The translations under genes were made by a program, and so were the position numbers. The notes under the pieces were generated by a model. That model did not search any database. It was not told the origin of the DNA and was given only the letters and a program-made list of their open reading frames with translations. From NCBI RefSeq assembly GCF_032854445.1, contig NC_088300.1:71400984-71464983 (forward strand): a DNA stretch of 64,000 bases, written 5' to 3'. Source of the stretch: Liolophura sinensis. Lineage: Eukaryota; Mollusca; Polyplacophora; Chitonida; Chitonidae. The first letter of the stretch is position 1; the number at the start of each line of letters is the position of its first letter. Positions 1-12,540 of this stretch are shown piece after piece.

Positions 1-186
1 TTGTTTTCAGCTGCATACATGAATGTTCTTTTGGTTATTCACTTTGCCAGAGAAATCTTTGAATAAACATTAAACCTGTTTGATGTAAGTGGCATAGACT
101 GTCAGTGTCCATGTACCAGTAAGTTGGCATGTTGACATATCTCACCATATACAGTTTCAATAAGAGACTCTGGTATGAAGAATGAA

Positions 187-218
187 GGTTATCCTGTAGG
201 TTATCCTGTAGGTTATCC
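187..218. repeat. 12-bp direct repeat, nearly three copies
   Basis: The unit GGTTATCCTGTA is repeated perfectly twice, followed by eight bases of a third copy. It is short and without obvious function. Confidence 0.9.
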
Positions 219-1113
219 AGTTACCTAATGCAAACAATGTCATGAATGCCAAGGAGTAATTTGGACTTGGGTAAAGTTATTTATAGTGACATGCTCATGG
301 TATTCTGTGTTGGTGTTGAAAGAGCTTGAAATACAAGTGAAAACATTTATCATTTAGTTGAATTTAATTTGAATACATAAAGCTCATAATGATAAAGTCA
401 TAGTGCTTTTAATTTTATAGTTTACCAAAGTCTGTAGGTTATCAGATACAGGTAGTAGAAAGATTAGATAGTTTAGCTGTATTTAATTGTGATGTTTGTA
501 ATACATGATATAAAAATTGAAAAGAAAACGACAGAAGGACAAAAAGAAATGCCCGTGAAGCAATCAGTGAAGTTAACAGCCCACAGATGGTTAACTGTTG
601 CCAACCCCTCATCCCCACAATGGTCGCCAGATCTCAAGCATGCATGCTTCAGTTGGTAAGTGGAATGCCTTGTCCTCAGAGGAATGGGCAGGCCTCAAGA
701 ATGGAGTCCAAAGATAAAAGAATGCATGCAGGTTAAGCTGAAGTATTTTCTAGTAGAGATTGTTATGTGGTTTAGGGGTAGGCTACCATACTTGTTAGGT
801 GTAGACAGGTCACGGTACGATTCTCCAAATCCTGGTTGGATATGTTGGAGAAATTGTACATGTAGGTCAGTTCAGTATTTAAACAGGATTTAGGTCTGCA
901 GAAATGTTGGTATCTATTTCATGACATTTACTGGAGAATTTTAAGGTGGAATGTGAACATTTAAAGACCCACTGCTTGACTTAAAAAGGTTTCTGTGTGT
1001 TAACCATAGCTTTTATTATGCTAAAAATTAAATTCCTTGTGCTATTTACATGTGTATGTGAAAAGATATCTACAAATCTGTATTCATCTCAGCTGTAAAA
1101 GATGAATTCATTC

Positions 1114-1140
1114 ATATATATATATATATATATATATATA
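1114..1140. repeat. (AT)n microsatellite
   Basis: An uninterrupted AT dinucleotide run of 27 bases in non-coding DNA. Confidence 0.95.
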
Positions 1141-2815
1141 CATGGACAATATGTAGAGTAACATAAAGATACCAGGCCAGTATTAATATGGGCTATCTTA
1201 TGTACAATCTGATGCCTAAATTTACCTGTTAAAGGATAAATGAGACCATTGATATTCATTTCTGGTAAAGGTTGCCTGGTATTTTCTGTGTATTAATAGC
1301 ACAGTTCGGTGTGTTCAGTTGGCATGGTGATATTGATAATCATTGAAAGCAGCCAGTTTATTTTGAATAAGAACTGTTCAATTATAAAAAAACATGTACA
1401 TGTGCGATGTACAAAATTTTTGTTATGTGTTTGTAAATTGTATATATGTGATTAACATTTTCTTGTACTTACATGTTGTACATGTGCGCATGTAGTGGAG
1501 TGGTTTCAACTGTGAATTAAGTTTTTCAGCTATCGTACGACCTTATAGTCATTAGTCACATTTTTACGCAAGGTTCTTTCAAGCTTCATATGGAAAATTT
1601 ATTTGTATTAGTCTACTCCATACAGAATTAGCTACAATTTCCATCCTTTCCTTAGAGTTTAGATAAATATTTAGACAACTATTGGCATAAACTGCATGTA
1701 AGTCGCATTTAGGCTTCAGTTGGACATAAAAAAATATAAAAAAATTATCATTCAAATTATTTTTGAGTGGTCATAATTTGCCTTTAATTACCTAGTTTAG
1801 ATTCTGACCCCTCAGTCTGTCATGAAATTAATAAATGAAATATATATATATATAATAGAACTCAATTTAATTATGAGTTGTCTTGTTTTGCTGAATTTAG
1901 ATTACAAGCAGGGGTGATTGTTTTAGGTTTTTATAATCAACACAATTACCAGTAAAAAAAGCAGTGCTAATAGACATTTTTTACATGTGCATATTTTAAC
2001 TGTTGGGCAGATCAGTAGGTGAAATAATCGTAACTGCAAATGAAAGGACATGAACAGCTCTGCAGCTGATATCCACAGCACAGGTGTGAAGTATTAAGAC
2101 TGGCCACACCTGTGTTAACACAGTTCTACAGTTGTAGTATTTGGTCCAAGTTGTAGGCTGTCATAACTATAGTCTGAGAGCTTAACATCTTTATCAGCTC
2201 TTTAGCAATTATTAAAAGGTAACCTGGTAATTGGTTCAGAGCCAGGTATGTTCAGGTGAAGAAATTTTTGGACAGTGAAAAAAATGACTTGCCTGCATCA
2301 TGTGTCTGGTTCAAACAAATTTAATCTTGCAGTCATGAATACATCATTTCAATTATGTTACAGTAACCAATTTACGTTTGTTGCACTTTTGGTTTTATTT
2401 TCTAGGTAATGTTAGACATGATTTATTTATCATACCTACATATTCATGTATAAAGGTCTGTATTAATAGGACAGATTTAAAATGCATAAAGCAGTGTGTC
2501 TTATTGCTGTTTTACCTGAGGAAATTGGACATGAGCATATTATCAATGTTGACTGAGTTAAATCTTTTCTGGTTTTTAATTAAAAGTTTCAGTGTGAATG
2601 AATGACATTCGAAAGAGAAAGTGAGGTATTCTTCAGATATACTTTAAGCTCAGATCAACTATTAATATTGTCTCCTCTGTGGCTGATTTGTCTCAAAATT
2701 CATGCAAGCAATTAGTAATACAAATAGGCAAATTTGTTAGACTAATTTTTGTCCCAGAAAAGCTGTGTGTGTCAGGTCTATACAAAAGAAGTATTTGATA
2801 GCAGCACGAGCGTTA

Positions 2816-2828
2816 AGGTCAGAGGTCA
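2816..2828 (+). promoter_or_regulatory. Perfect DR1 nuclear-receptor half-site pair
   Basis: AGGTCA, one spacer base, AGGTCA. This is the textbook DR1 arrangement bound by RXR/HNF4-type nuclear receptors. It lies about 6 kb upstream of the first coding exon in otherwise AT-rich DNA. A single site can arise by chance, so a role is only a suggestion. Confidence 0.3.
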
Positions 2829-3367
2829 TCGCCATAGACAAGTGTTGCTGCAGGGCTGATACTATCTCTGTCAGGTGTATTATGAATCTCAGAGCTTTGT
2901 TTTTGGTGAAGAAAAGAAAATGTTTATAACAGAAGTTTATAGTCTACCTAACTTTTGTGCTGCAGTTTACATGGACATGTACTTGTAGGCTTGAGGGTCT
3001 CCTAGTTTAGGTGTAAAAAGTCATAGAATACTCCAGCTAAAATTCCAGATTTGATGAAGACATTTAAAATCAAGTGGTAACAGTTACGATACTTGTAAGT
3101 TTTACGTGCATCTCACTGTTTTTGTGATTTCTGCTTTGTCCCTCTTCATTTAGTTGTAATTATCTTCATTCATTGCCTTAAACTTGACAGCCAAGGACTG
3201 AGAGGATCAAAGAATGTGTTAAATTAAAAGGAAGTCGTGTTGAATTAGTGCATACATGTAAGTATGTTAGTTTGCAACTTGCTGCCAATCTGTCACATTT
3301 CTCAGTAAATATTTGTGTAGCTCTAGCTTAAATGTAGTGGCTTGTGCAAACTAATGTATACTCATAG

Positions 3368-3371
<4 letters not shown>

Positions 3372-3422
<51 letters not shown>
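3372..3422. repeat. (TA)n microsatellite, about 51 bp
   Basis: A pure TA run, the longest simple repeat in the window. A short ORF through it would encode only alternating Tyr-Ile and is not real. Confidence 0.97.
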
Positions 3423-3428
<6 letters not shown>

Positions 3429-3474
3429 TTTATGTGCAATGTTATGATAAATACATCAGACTTGTTTTCATGTA

Positions 3475-3678
3475 CTGTAATTCTTCAGTTTTTTGCATGT
3501 TTGCAAGGTGTTTATTCAAGCATATTCTGAAGGTATTATTCAGTGTTAACTGATAAAATTATACTTTTTTTGAAGCCCTGGAACTGGGCAATCCAGCCAG
3601 TCTAGTGTTGTCTCCAAGATCAAATTCAAAATGTGCATTAATTGTGATCTCTCATATGCAAAAAAGTTGAGAAATTCG
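3475..3678 (+). mobile_element. MITE-like element, family 1, copy 1
   Basis: About 200 bp that begins CTGTAATTCTTCA and ends with GTTGAGAAATTC, so the two ends are imperfect inverted complements. The interior (words GGTGTTTATTCAAGCAT and ACTGATAAAATTATACTTTT) recurs at about 4494, 32822, 36872 and, inverted, 37780. It has no coding capacity. This is the expected look of a non-autonomous DNA transposon, but the superfamily is not determined. Confidence 0.7.
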
Positions 3679-4493
3679 CATGGTAGTATACATACAATAC
3701 TTTTTTATTTATTCTTCACTATATTTTTTTTATCTTTAATAATTAGTCGAATTTAATCTAATTTTTAACTTTAAATAACATGTGAAGAGAGAGTTTAACA
3801 TTGTTAGTTCTTCAGAAGTTCTTTTCCAGTTCTATAGCTTTGATTTATAATAGTGTTAGGGTCATTGTGACTTTCTAAGCTTCAGTGCCTCTGGAGTCAG
3901 AGATATAAATATATGTTAAGTAGTCTGGCTTGTTTTGACTGTATATGTGACCTTTTGAGAATTTATTTATGGCTTAAATTTAATTGTAGGAATAAGACAT
4001 AACCATTTTTATTATTATTTTTTTTTCTTACATCAGGTATGTCAGAGAAATGGCTCAAGGAGGTTTGTTGCCATGGTAACTGGAAGTCTAGACTTCATAT
4101 TTGGTGTCTTTTTAATTTAAGAAGTGTGATTGTACATTCTAATGCCCATTTGTTTCTTTTTTTTTTTCTTAATGAGAAATTGTTCCCTTCATGGGTGTAA
4201 TCTGTTGTTGTTGTGTGCACTGATGTGGCAGATGGTATTGTGATGGAACGTGGGTCTTGTAACACCTTTATGCTTGCCGCATACATACACACACTGTTCT
4301 AGGCATTCTGCTGTCAGGCTGCAGATGGGTTTAGATTGTGTGGCTGTAGATCTCAGAATTGGCACAGGTACTGTTTAGCTACAACTCTGCTTTTATAAGT
4401 TTGATTTATTTTATATGTGTTATACTTTACTTGCTTGTTACAATCTGTTTTAACTTTAATGCAATACATGATTGTAAGTGTAAATGAACGGTG

Positions 4494-4666
4494 ATTCGTC
4501 AACCTTTGTTTACAGGTGTTTATTCAAGCATAATCTGAGGCATCATTTTATGTAAACTAATAAAACTGTATTTTTGTGAAACACTGATATTGGCCAATCA
4601 ACCAAAATCAAGTTTCTCTTTCCTATACGAAAAGACTGCGGAATTATCGAAAAGATTGGGGAATTG
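4494..4666 (+). mobile_element. MITE-like element, family 1, copy 2 (diverged)
   Basis: It shares GGTGTTTATTCAAGCATAAT, ACTAATAAAACTGTA and ATTGGCCAATC with the other copies. The right end carries two GAAAAGAYT-like copies of the terminal word. It is shorter than copy 4 because of internal loss. Confidence 0.6.
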
Positions 4667-4842
4667 GGACGTTCATTTTTATTCGTTTATGTGTACGGAT
4701 CATGGAGCTGTTTAACTTGACGGCACTGTGTTATGGAGAAGATGAGGTTGGAAAAAATTTATTAGTATTCTAGGTACAGGTATCATCATCAGGCATGTTT
4801 ACATCAACATCATGATAGGTATCATTGTGTTGATGTTACCCA

Positions 4843-5466
4843 TCATTATGATGGGTATATCAGGCTGAGTGTCAACATCATGATGGGTATATCAGGCTGA
4901 GTGTCAACATCATGATGGGTATATCAGGTTCGGTGTCAACATTATGATGGGTATATAATACTCGGTGTCAACAACTTAATGGGCATATCAGGCACGGGGT
5001 CAACATTATGATGGGTATATAACACTCGGTGTCAACAACTTGATGGGTATATCAGGCACGGTGTCAACATTATGATGGGTATGTAACATGCGGTGTCAAC
5101 AACTTGATGGGTATATCAGGCACAGTGTCAACATTATGATGGGTATATAACACTTGGTGTCAACAACTTGATGGGTATATCAGGCACGGTGTCAACATTA
5201 TGATGGCTATGTAACACTCAGTGTCAACAACTTGATGGGCACATCAGGCACAGTGTGAACATTATGATGGGTATGTAACACTTGGTGTCAACAACTTGAT
5301 GGGTATATCAGGCACGGTGTCAACATTATGATGGGTATATAACACTTGGTGTCAACAACTTGATGGGTATATCAGGCACGGTGTCAACATTATGATGGGT
5401 ATGTAACACTCGGTGTCAACAACTTGATGGGTACATCAGGCCCAGTGTCAACATTATGATAGGTAC
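4843..5466. repeat. 64-bp minisatellite built from two 32-bp half units
   Basis: The first part is a 32-bp unit (word ATGATGGGTATATCAGG followed by GTGTCAAC). After about 4935 it settles into a 64-bp period in which half units of type GTCAACATTATGATGGG alternate with GTCAACAACTTGATGGG. Successive CAACATTATG words at 5001, 5065 and 5129 are exactly 64 bp apart. Roughly ten dimers. This is a clear case of a higher-order dimer arising from a monomer array. Variable positions are mostly CG/TG/CA (for example ACTCGGTG, ACTTGGTG, ACTCAGTG). Confidence 0.93.
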
Positions 5467-6087
5467 ATGTACATGTATAGCAGGCTACATGTCCATGTCA
5501 TGATCAGTATATGGGACTAGGTGCACCCATTACAACGCGTTCAGGCTTTGTACATTTCACTCCAGCTGCGCCATCTCAAAACCATTAAAATAGCATATGT
5601 ATAAATATGATTGTTGCAAAAAGATCAGTCCGACAACTAATAGTTTGCATGTACGGATCTGTTATCTGTTCAGGTGTTCTGTATACATGATCATGCCACA
5701 TTGGTTGAGTTTTTTAAAATCTGGTGGACTTTGGTATCCTGTGATGATGAGTGTAATTGGTGATATAATATGAACAGGTATCTGTACTTGAGGAGCATTA
5801 GTGTTAGTGAACTCACACGATAGTGGTAAAAATGATCAAATGATAATGATGAGTGACTTCATATTTCCGATACTGTCAGATACTGTGGCTCATGCATTCT
5901 TTACCTTAATGCACATGTTTGTTTGCATTGAACTGTGTGTAGATGTACACTGGTTGAATAAGGCCTATGAATGGGTAAATTTATATACATGTATGTATTT
6001 GTATGATTACTGTATGAAATGTTTGAACAAAAAACAAGTGTTTAAAGACAAGTTAAAAGATGTGGTTTCTAGGTACATATACTTGTT

Positions 6088-6990
6088 CACATATACACAG
6101 TCTTTCATTCATGTGGTAGACTTCACACGTGCACAGTCTTCCATTCATGTTAACGACTTAACACATGCACGGTCTTGCATTCATTTGGTGGACTTCACAC
6201 TTACATGGTCTTCCATTCATGTGGTAGTCTTCACAAGTGCACAGTCTTCCATTCATGTGGTGGACTTCACACATGCATGGTCTTCCATTCATGTGGTAGA
6301 CTTCACTTGTGCACGGTCTTCCATTCATTTGGTAGACTTCACACGTGCACAGTCTTTCATTCATGTGGTAGACTTCACACACGCACAGTCTTCCATTCAT
6401 GTTGACGACTTAACACATGCACGGTCTTCCATTCATGTGGTAGACTTCACACATGCACAGCATCCCATCATGTGGTAGACTTTACACGTGCACGGTCTCG
6501 CATTCATGTGGTGGACTTCACACTTGCGCAGTCTCACATTCATGTGGTGGACTGCACGCGTGCACAGTCTTCCATTCATGTGGTAGACTTAACACGTGCA
6601 CAAGTCTCCCATCATGTGGCAGACTTTACACATGCACGGTCTCGCTTTCATGTGGTGGACTTCACACTTGCACGGTCTCACATTCATGTGGTAGACTTCG
6701 GACGTGCACCGTCTTCCATTTGTGTGGTAGACTTCACACATGCACGGTCTCCCATCATGTGGTAGACTTCACACGTGCACGGTCTTCCATTCATGTGGTA
6801 GACTTCACTCATGCACAGTCTTCCATTCATGTTGACGACGTAACACGTGCACGGTCTTCCATTCGTGTGGTAGACTTCACACATGCACGGCCTCCCATCA
6901 TGTGGTAGACTTTACACGTGCACGGTCTCGCATTCATGTGGTGGACTTCACATGTACACAGTCTCCCATTCATGTGGTGGACTTCACATG
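6088..6990. repeat. 36-bp minisatellite, about 25 copies, with CACGTG boxes
   Basis: The unit is about 36 bp (words CATTCATGTGGTAGACTTCA and CACGTGCACAGTCTTC); some copies are 1-3 bp shorter. Since 36 is a multiple of three, long frames stay open on both strands as 12-residue periodic peptides (SSIHVVDFTRAQ on the + strand), but no splice or start context supports translation. Many units contain the palindromic E-box CACGTG; others have the decayed CACATG. Confidence 0.93.
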
Positions 6991-8775
6991 TATTTTTAGT
7001 GGTTTAAGGATTGTTTGCCTTTCACAAAGATTTAGAAGGCTAAAGATGAACTATAATTATATGTACACAGGTATATATTGCTCATTTGCCCCTACACAGT
7101 TTTTCTTCTTACCTGTGTCGTAATATGTTATGACCTTACTTGTTGAGTTTTTCACCTTGCATGTTTTTGTTTGATGTGTGTGTAAGGTTTGATTAGTCAC
7201 AGTATTACAGCACAGTGATGTCAATTACTCTATGAACACCCATCTTTTACTGGTTACGTAACCTGGATAAATAATGGGTGATTTAGACAACATTTATGAT
7301 TGTCTTGTTATGAAGTATGGCAATTGTTCGTTTTCATCTCCCTTCATTTCTTTAGCAGTGTAATTTATCTCTGTTTGGGGGTCGATCTGTTATATTTCTT
7401 TGTCTGCCTGTCTATCATCGTCTTTATATTTGCCTTATGCTAATGAATAATTGCGAATAGTCATCAAGGCTCAGTGGTCTGCGTTTCCAATACCAGTGCT
7501 TTGACAAAGACTTTTTTGTTTGTGATTATTAAGTGTTATTTATCTGCAACATTTCTGATGACTGATCTCCATTCCCACGGTACATGTGCTCATGCCTGTT
7601 GTTCACGCCAGTTTTAAGGAATTTTTACTTCATCAAAAGTCTCTAAAGCCTTTAAGTTTTATTATTGCTGTTTGTTTTCAACAGCATCATAGAGTTTTTT
7701 GTGCTTACATACATACATATGGCCTACCTGTATTGAGTTCAGGTAGGAAAATGGTTGAAGCACTTGCATGTTGCAACTATCAGATGTGTTCGAATTTAAC
7801 TCTCACTGTTTTTAAATGAAGATGCATGTCAGGTAACTAGAGTTTCACTCCCTGGCAATCGGGTTTCTTCACCTAACAACCTGACTTCATCATATGAAGT
7901 AGAAAGTTCTTATTATAAGTATATAGTGAAACTTCAATCAAACAGGTAAAAAATAAAAACATGCAATTTTAGATTATTTGGGGGAACTGGATTTGAACTC
8001 TGATGGACTTGCCTTACAAAATCCATGCACATAAACAGGGTTCGAAATTACCCAGTAGACAGCTGAATAATGAATGTAAACTGACCTGTATGTAGATACA
8101 AATTAGCCAGCCTTTATATAGGCATTAATGCATTTACACATGTTTCTGTTGTTTCATTGACAAACGTGATAAGGTGAAATTTATTAGCAGATCATTCTTC
8201 CTGCTTTGTGGAGGCTTGAGAAAGGCTAGGCTGACATTTCAGTGTAGTCACTCACTACAGGTGGGCAGTGTGCCTACCTGCACATATGCATGGTTTACCT
8301 GAGAGAAGAGTGTACATGTGCTATTAGTATCTATACATGTGTATGTGTGTATATGTATGTTCAGGTAAAGGCTGATTTTTACAGGTTGATTTGGCAGGTG
8401 TACACATGTTACCGATAACATATACATGTAGGTCTGGAATACAGAGGTTACCAAGCAGAAGGGGTGGGACTGAGCTAATACATGAACATATATACCCAGG
8501 TATATGTCTATGTAGGTTATATCAAAGGCCATTCCTAAGTTTCAGGTAGACTGTCATGTTTACTGTATGGTGGTGTACAGTAAACATACTGATACATAGG
8601 TAACCTGGACAGGTAGGCTCTGTATTAAACTACCTGCATACACCCATACCTGTCCCTGTGTTTCTGACGGTCCCATTTGTTCTGCCTCAACTCTTGCCCT
8701 CTAAGGTATCATATGGACATGTATGCCAGCTAGTAGTGTTGTGTTTCTAACCCAGATCGTTGTTTTTTCTCTCAG

Positions 8776-8835
8776 TGTCTCCGATCCCCCAAGAGTGACT
8801 GAGGATTTGGGTTTGGCAGTCGGGTGTAGTGGATA
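8776..8835 (+). other. EPS8: EPS8 5' UTR part of exon carrying the start codon
   Basis: A pyrimidine-rich tract ending CTCTCAG at 8775 makes a strong splice acceptor. From it 60 bases lead to the ATG and contain an in-frame TAG at 8827-8829, nine bases before the start, which fixes the start codon. A second, weaker acceptor candidate is TTGGCAG further inside. The implied upstream non-coding exon was not found. Confidence 0.6.
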
Positions 8836-8912
8836 ATGCCTGGCGTAATGCACAACGGGTATGACTATGATGACCGCAGCAGGGCTCATCCCCACCCTGG
8901 GGGAGGCTCCAG
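8836..8912 (+). CDS. EPS8: EPS8 coding exon 1 (residues 1-25, plus part of 26)
   Basis: Begins MPGVMHNGYDYDDRSRAHPH and continues with a Gly run. It ends in AG before a GTGAGA donor, so the next exon must supply one base; exon 2 starts with exactly that phase (AG+C, Ser). An in-frame stop nine bases upstream makes this ATG the only possible start for this exon. The N-terminus is rich in Tyr, Asp, Arg and His and does not resemble a folded domain. Vertebrate EPS8 also has a disordered N-terminus before its PTB domain, but with a different sequence. Confidence 0.85.
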
Positions 8913-9554
8913 GTGAGAACTACTAACCCTCACTACTTCATTTTGTACCACTTATGTCCACAGGCGTGCTATGGACGTGTTACATATGGCATAGCCCATC
9001 CTTCAAGGTGCTTGTTTACCTTATTTACCTGGTGTTATAGATAACCATGGATTGCTGTGGTTCCCAGGTGTGCATGTTTGACTTTAGGGATGGTGAATGT
9101 CTTTATATTAGTATCAAGACAAAAAACAGCATTGTTCCCATTACACATATATACATGATCAAGTAAAGTACAGCAGGCTGTGTATACCTGGTTATACAGT
9201 ACTGTAATATTGATACATGTAATGCGAGGGACATTATAATCCTCAATTTTATAAGTATCAGAATAGTATATCTATAATCGTTACAGAGTTGTGACAATAC
9301 AAATGCTCATTTTAATTCCTGGAGTATGATGACATAAAAGAGTTGTGAACTTTTAGTTCAGTAACATAAATGCTAGCTTACTCTACTAATGTTTATATGC
9401 ATAAGCCTGGCGCTTTCAATACAAACAATTCAGAGCTCTGTGAAGAGGGCTATGAACATTTGCATATACTATGTTTATGTGCCCCTTGAAGGGAGTCTAG
9501 CTTTAGTGTAGTGACAACCAGGAAGAAGGCATTAAACCTTCAGGATATAAGGCC

Positions 9555-9792
9555 ATCTGTAAAAAATTCTTCCCCGGGGGTAATTTAACCTGCTTCCTCA
9601 ACATTTTCCACCACCACTGCAACCAATACTTTGAAACATTCCGCGAGAACTATGGAGTGTGGAGAAATAATTTGCTCAGTTTTATGAATCTTGCAAATAA
9701 ATTATTTTTGACATCATTTTCATAATAATTATATGCATAAATTCCACTGAAAAAAGTGCTTTAATGGTTGAAAAGATTGAAAATTTACAGTA
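9555..9792 (+). mobile_element. MITE-like element, family 2, copy 1
   Basis: It ends GATTGAAAATTTACAGTAA, the inverted form of the TTTACTGTAA-type end seen at 55404. The interior (words AACCAATACTTTGAAACATT and GTGGAGAAATAAT, then TAAATTCCACTGAAAAAAGT) recurs at 16252-16449 and, shortened, at 32566-32663. Non-coding. The left border is uncertain. Confidence 0.55.
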
Positions 9793-12470
9793 ATAAGGAA
9801 AAATTGGGGATTTTGAATGGCAATTTTATTATTATTATTATCTTTGCTGATGAAAAAGATAGGGGTTTTAAAGAAATTAAGAAAAAAGATCATCTAAAGC
9901 CTCTTTGTACAAACTTTGTAAAATACAAACTTTGATTCACTGCTGTTTTCGGATGGTTGGGTGGGTTACTCTCAACGAACATCGGTTTAATGATTGCCTA
10001 GTCAGAAGACTCAGGGGTCTGTTCACATATACATGAACCTTTGTCAATGCAGTATTTATGCTACACCTGAGAGTCAGATCTAGCTGTCAACTTTGGCTGT
10101 CTTGTTTTTCTTACATGTACTTTTCTCCAGTGTAGTCCACTTAAGCCTGATTTAGAAGAACATTTTGTGTCTGTAAATTGTAGGTTCAGGTGTGCTGCTG
10201 TTGTCAAATACAAATTGAAAAGTATGGAAGTTGGTGTGTGTCTAAACCTGTGTTGGCCATGGTTAGCTGTAATACACCTCCCATAACCCCTGAGGCTCAT
10301 GGCTAATAAGACTCGAGGATGTCTTTCTTGCTTGATCTGTCTGTCACTAAAACATTGCGATCCAGTTGTTTCTCCTTGGTTATTGACCAGTTTCCTTTTG
10401 GATTTAAACCTGGCTGCTAAATATTCTTGAATAAAAAATGTTGTGCAACTTTGCGAGCAGACAGTCTATTACAAAGGCCAGGAATGAGTTCTGCATGTAT
10501 GTTGAATATAGATGTTCATGTAGTTGTAGTTTATTGTTAAGTTTAGGTTCATCCACAACAGTAGATCATAGATTACTTTCCTGAGGATTTTTAGTTTTTG
10601 TGCAGTATATGAGACACCATGAAAGACAAACAGGCTTATAAAGGTTGGGTTCATGTACTTCACCACTTAGCTCACTCTATACACTAAAACCAAGGATGCT
10701 AAGCCTTTTTGATGCAAACTCATTTTCCATTTATTTTGTGAAGGCGTGTTGGTTACCTAGTAGCATTAGAACATGCCTGGGAATTTTTGCAAAAAAATCA
10801 GTGGTGATATTTGAGTTCACATTAAAGGCATTTTGATATAATCTAACCCTATTAACTTACATTTAAGCATAAAAGCATACAAGTAGCTCAAAGCATATAG
10901 GTTAATGGATACTGAGTCAATGCGGAACACTGCACAAACACTGGGATTTAATTCTCGTTACAGAAAACATGTCAGTATAAAACATTTCAGTATAAAGCAT
11001 GGATTTTTATCTGTGACAAGCTTAGCATTCATCTTTTGATTATGGAGCTCACATGATATTTACATGGATGGTGTGTATATACCATGTCTACGCATACATC
11101 TTGAGAATTATGTCATGGACAGTGGGATAACAACTATCCATTTGAACAGAGTTTGGAAAGATAAGATAACCAGGTCAGATTTGGTAAAGAAGGAAAACAT
11201 AAAAACTGAATCCATAGAAAAGTGAAAATAAATTTTGCACACACAGTCTAGCACACAGGTTGGTGACATTTTACCCCTAAAAGATGGTAACAAATAGTCA
11301 TATGTCTACTCCTTATCATTAGAAAAGCGTTCTTACATAGCTATATGCAGTGATCACTGGTAAATGTATATTAGTGACAGGTGTGTAGGCACAGGCTTCT
11401 GGAGCGGATTCTACAAATGCATTTCTGACTTAGATCAAAGTTGAAATCCTCTCCACAACACTCAGTTTTTGCTACTGAAAGGTAAAATTGGAAACATTTG
11501 TCTTATGTTAACACTGATAAGGGGGACAAAATTTTATAAAACCGAAAAATAAAAGAATTCTGACCTAAGTCAGAAATGGCTTTGTGGAATTGGTCCTAGT
11601 TCATTGAATACCTCCTGTCTTCCCAAACTCTGATATAGGGAAGAATTTACGCCATTCATTTCAATGTTCATCAATATATAACTGGCAAGATTTCCATCTT
11701 AAAACATAGAGTCATTGTATAAGTGAGACATTTTTAGGAATGGCATTAAACAACATCATTGAAAGTAAAGTTGTGTATGCATTATAAAACATGTGGTTTG
11801 CAAACAGGTGCACATGTACAAATTATGTACCAAAGAAGTTGAAGAACTGCTTCATGGTGGTAACTGATCTGCCATGTTGATCAGGTTGTGTGTCCAGAAG
11901 AGGACCTGCACATGCACAGTTATTTGACCTGCTTGTGATTAGGGTCAGGTCACCCTCGGGAAATTGTGGACGATAATATCTTCTTTGATGAGGTGCTGTT
12001 TGGCAAAGTACCAGCACACTCAGACCTTGTAGGTTGTAAAATGCAGACCTGTGAATGAATCGGAGGAGTCCTGTTTTTGGCCTTTTTTCATAAGTCATTG
12101 GCACCCATGGATGACAATGACCCTCTATCCGACATTGGAACAGTGTTAATGTGTGTGCCTGTGCATACTGCGGGAACACAGATCACATTCCATTGTTGAA
12201 GCTTTCAGCTAATGTATTTCCTTTCCTGGTCACTTTGTGTGCGTGTAGTGGGAACCATTCTCACAACAATGGAGGATCTGAATGACCAGTGTTAAATAAA
12301 CTCAAACAAGGTTCATAGAGAGGCCCGGCGAAGGTAATACACTCCTTAAAAACATGCCAAGACACCTGTTCCAGAAGACCAGATTGCACATACATGCCCT
12401 GTCCATATGGGGCTGTTCCAAGTCCGCATGTTGGCAGCCCAGTCCATATGACCTTATCCCATTCAACACA

Positions 12471-12540
12471 GATATCACCCCAGTCCATGTGATGATGATA
12501 TCACCCCAGTCCATGTGATGATGATATCACCCCAGTCCAG
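12471..12540. repeat. 26-bp tandem repeat, about 2.7 copies
   Basis: The word GATATCACCCCAGTCCA recurs at 12471, 12497 and 12523, separated by TGTGATGAT. The copies are identical, so the duplication is recent. Confidence 0.9.

Larger units (their letters stand above)
1..8775. other. Non-coding upstream region or 5' UTR intron
   Basis: No ORF here has coding character. The stretch holds AT microsatellites (1114-1140, 3372-3422), a 12-bp triplication (187-218), two copies of a MITE-like element (about 3475-3678 and 4494-4666), a 64-bp minisatellite (4843-5466) and a 36-bp minisatellite (6088-6990). Because the first coding exon begins at a splice acceptor (8775/8776), at least one 5' UTR exon should lie upstream, either in this stretch or before the window. 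I could not identify it from sequence alone. The remaining 0.2-3 kb stretches show nothing recognisable. Confidence 0.7.

Noticed and set aside
3342-3530. 62-codon ORF through the (TA)n run
   Set aside because: Microsatellite translation only.
5801-6478. 225-codon ORF on the + strand and overlapping long ORFs on both strands
   Set aside because: They pass through the 36-bp minisatellite; open frames on both strands follow from a period divisible by three. No start context, splice sites or family similarity.
11823-12179. 118-codon - strand ORF in intron 1
   Set aside because: No family features and no supporting signals.
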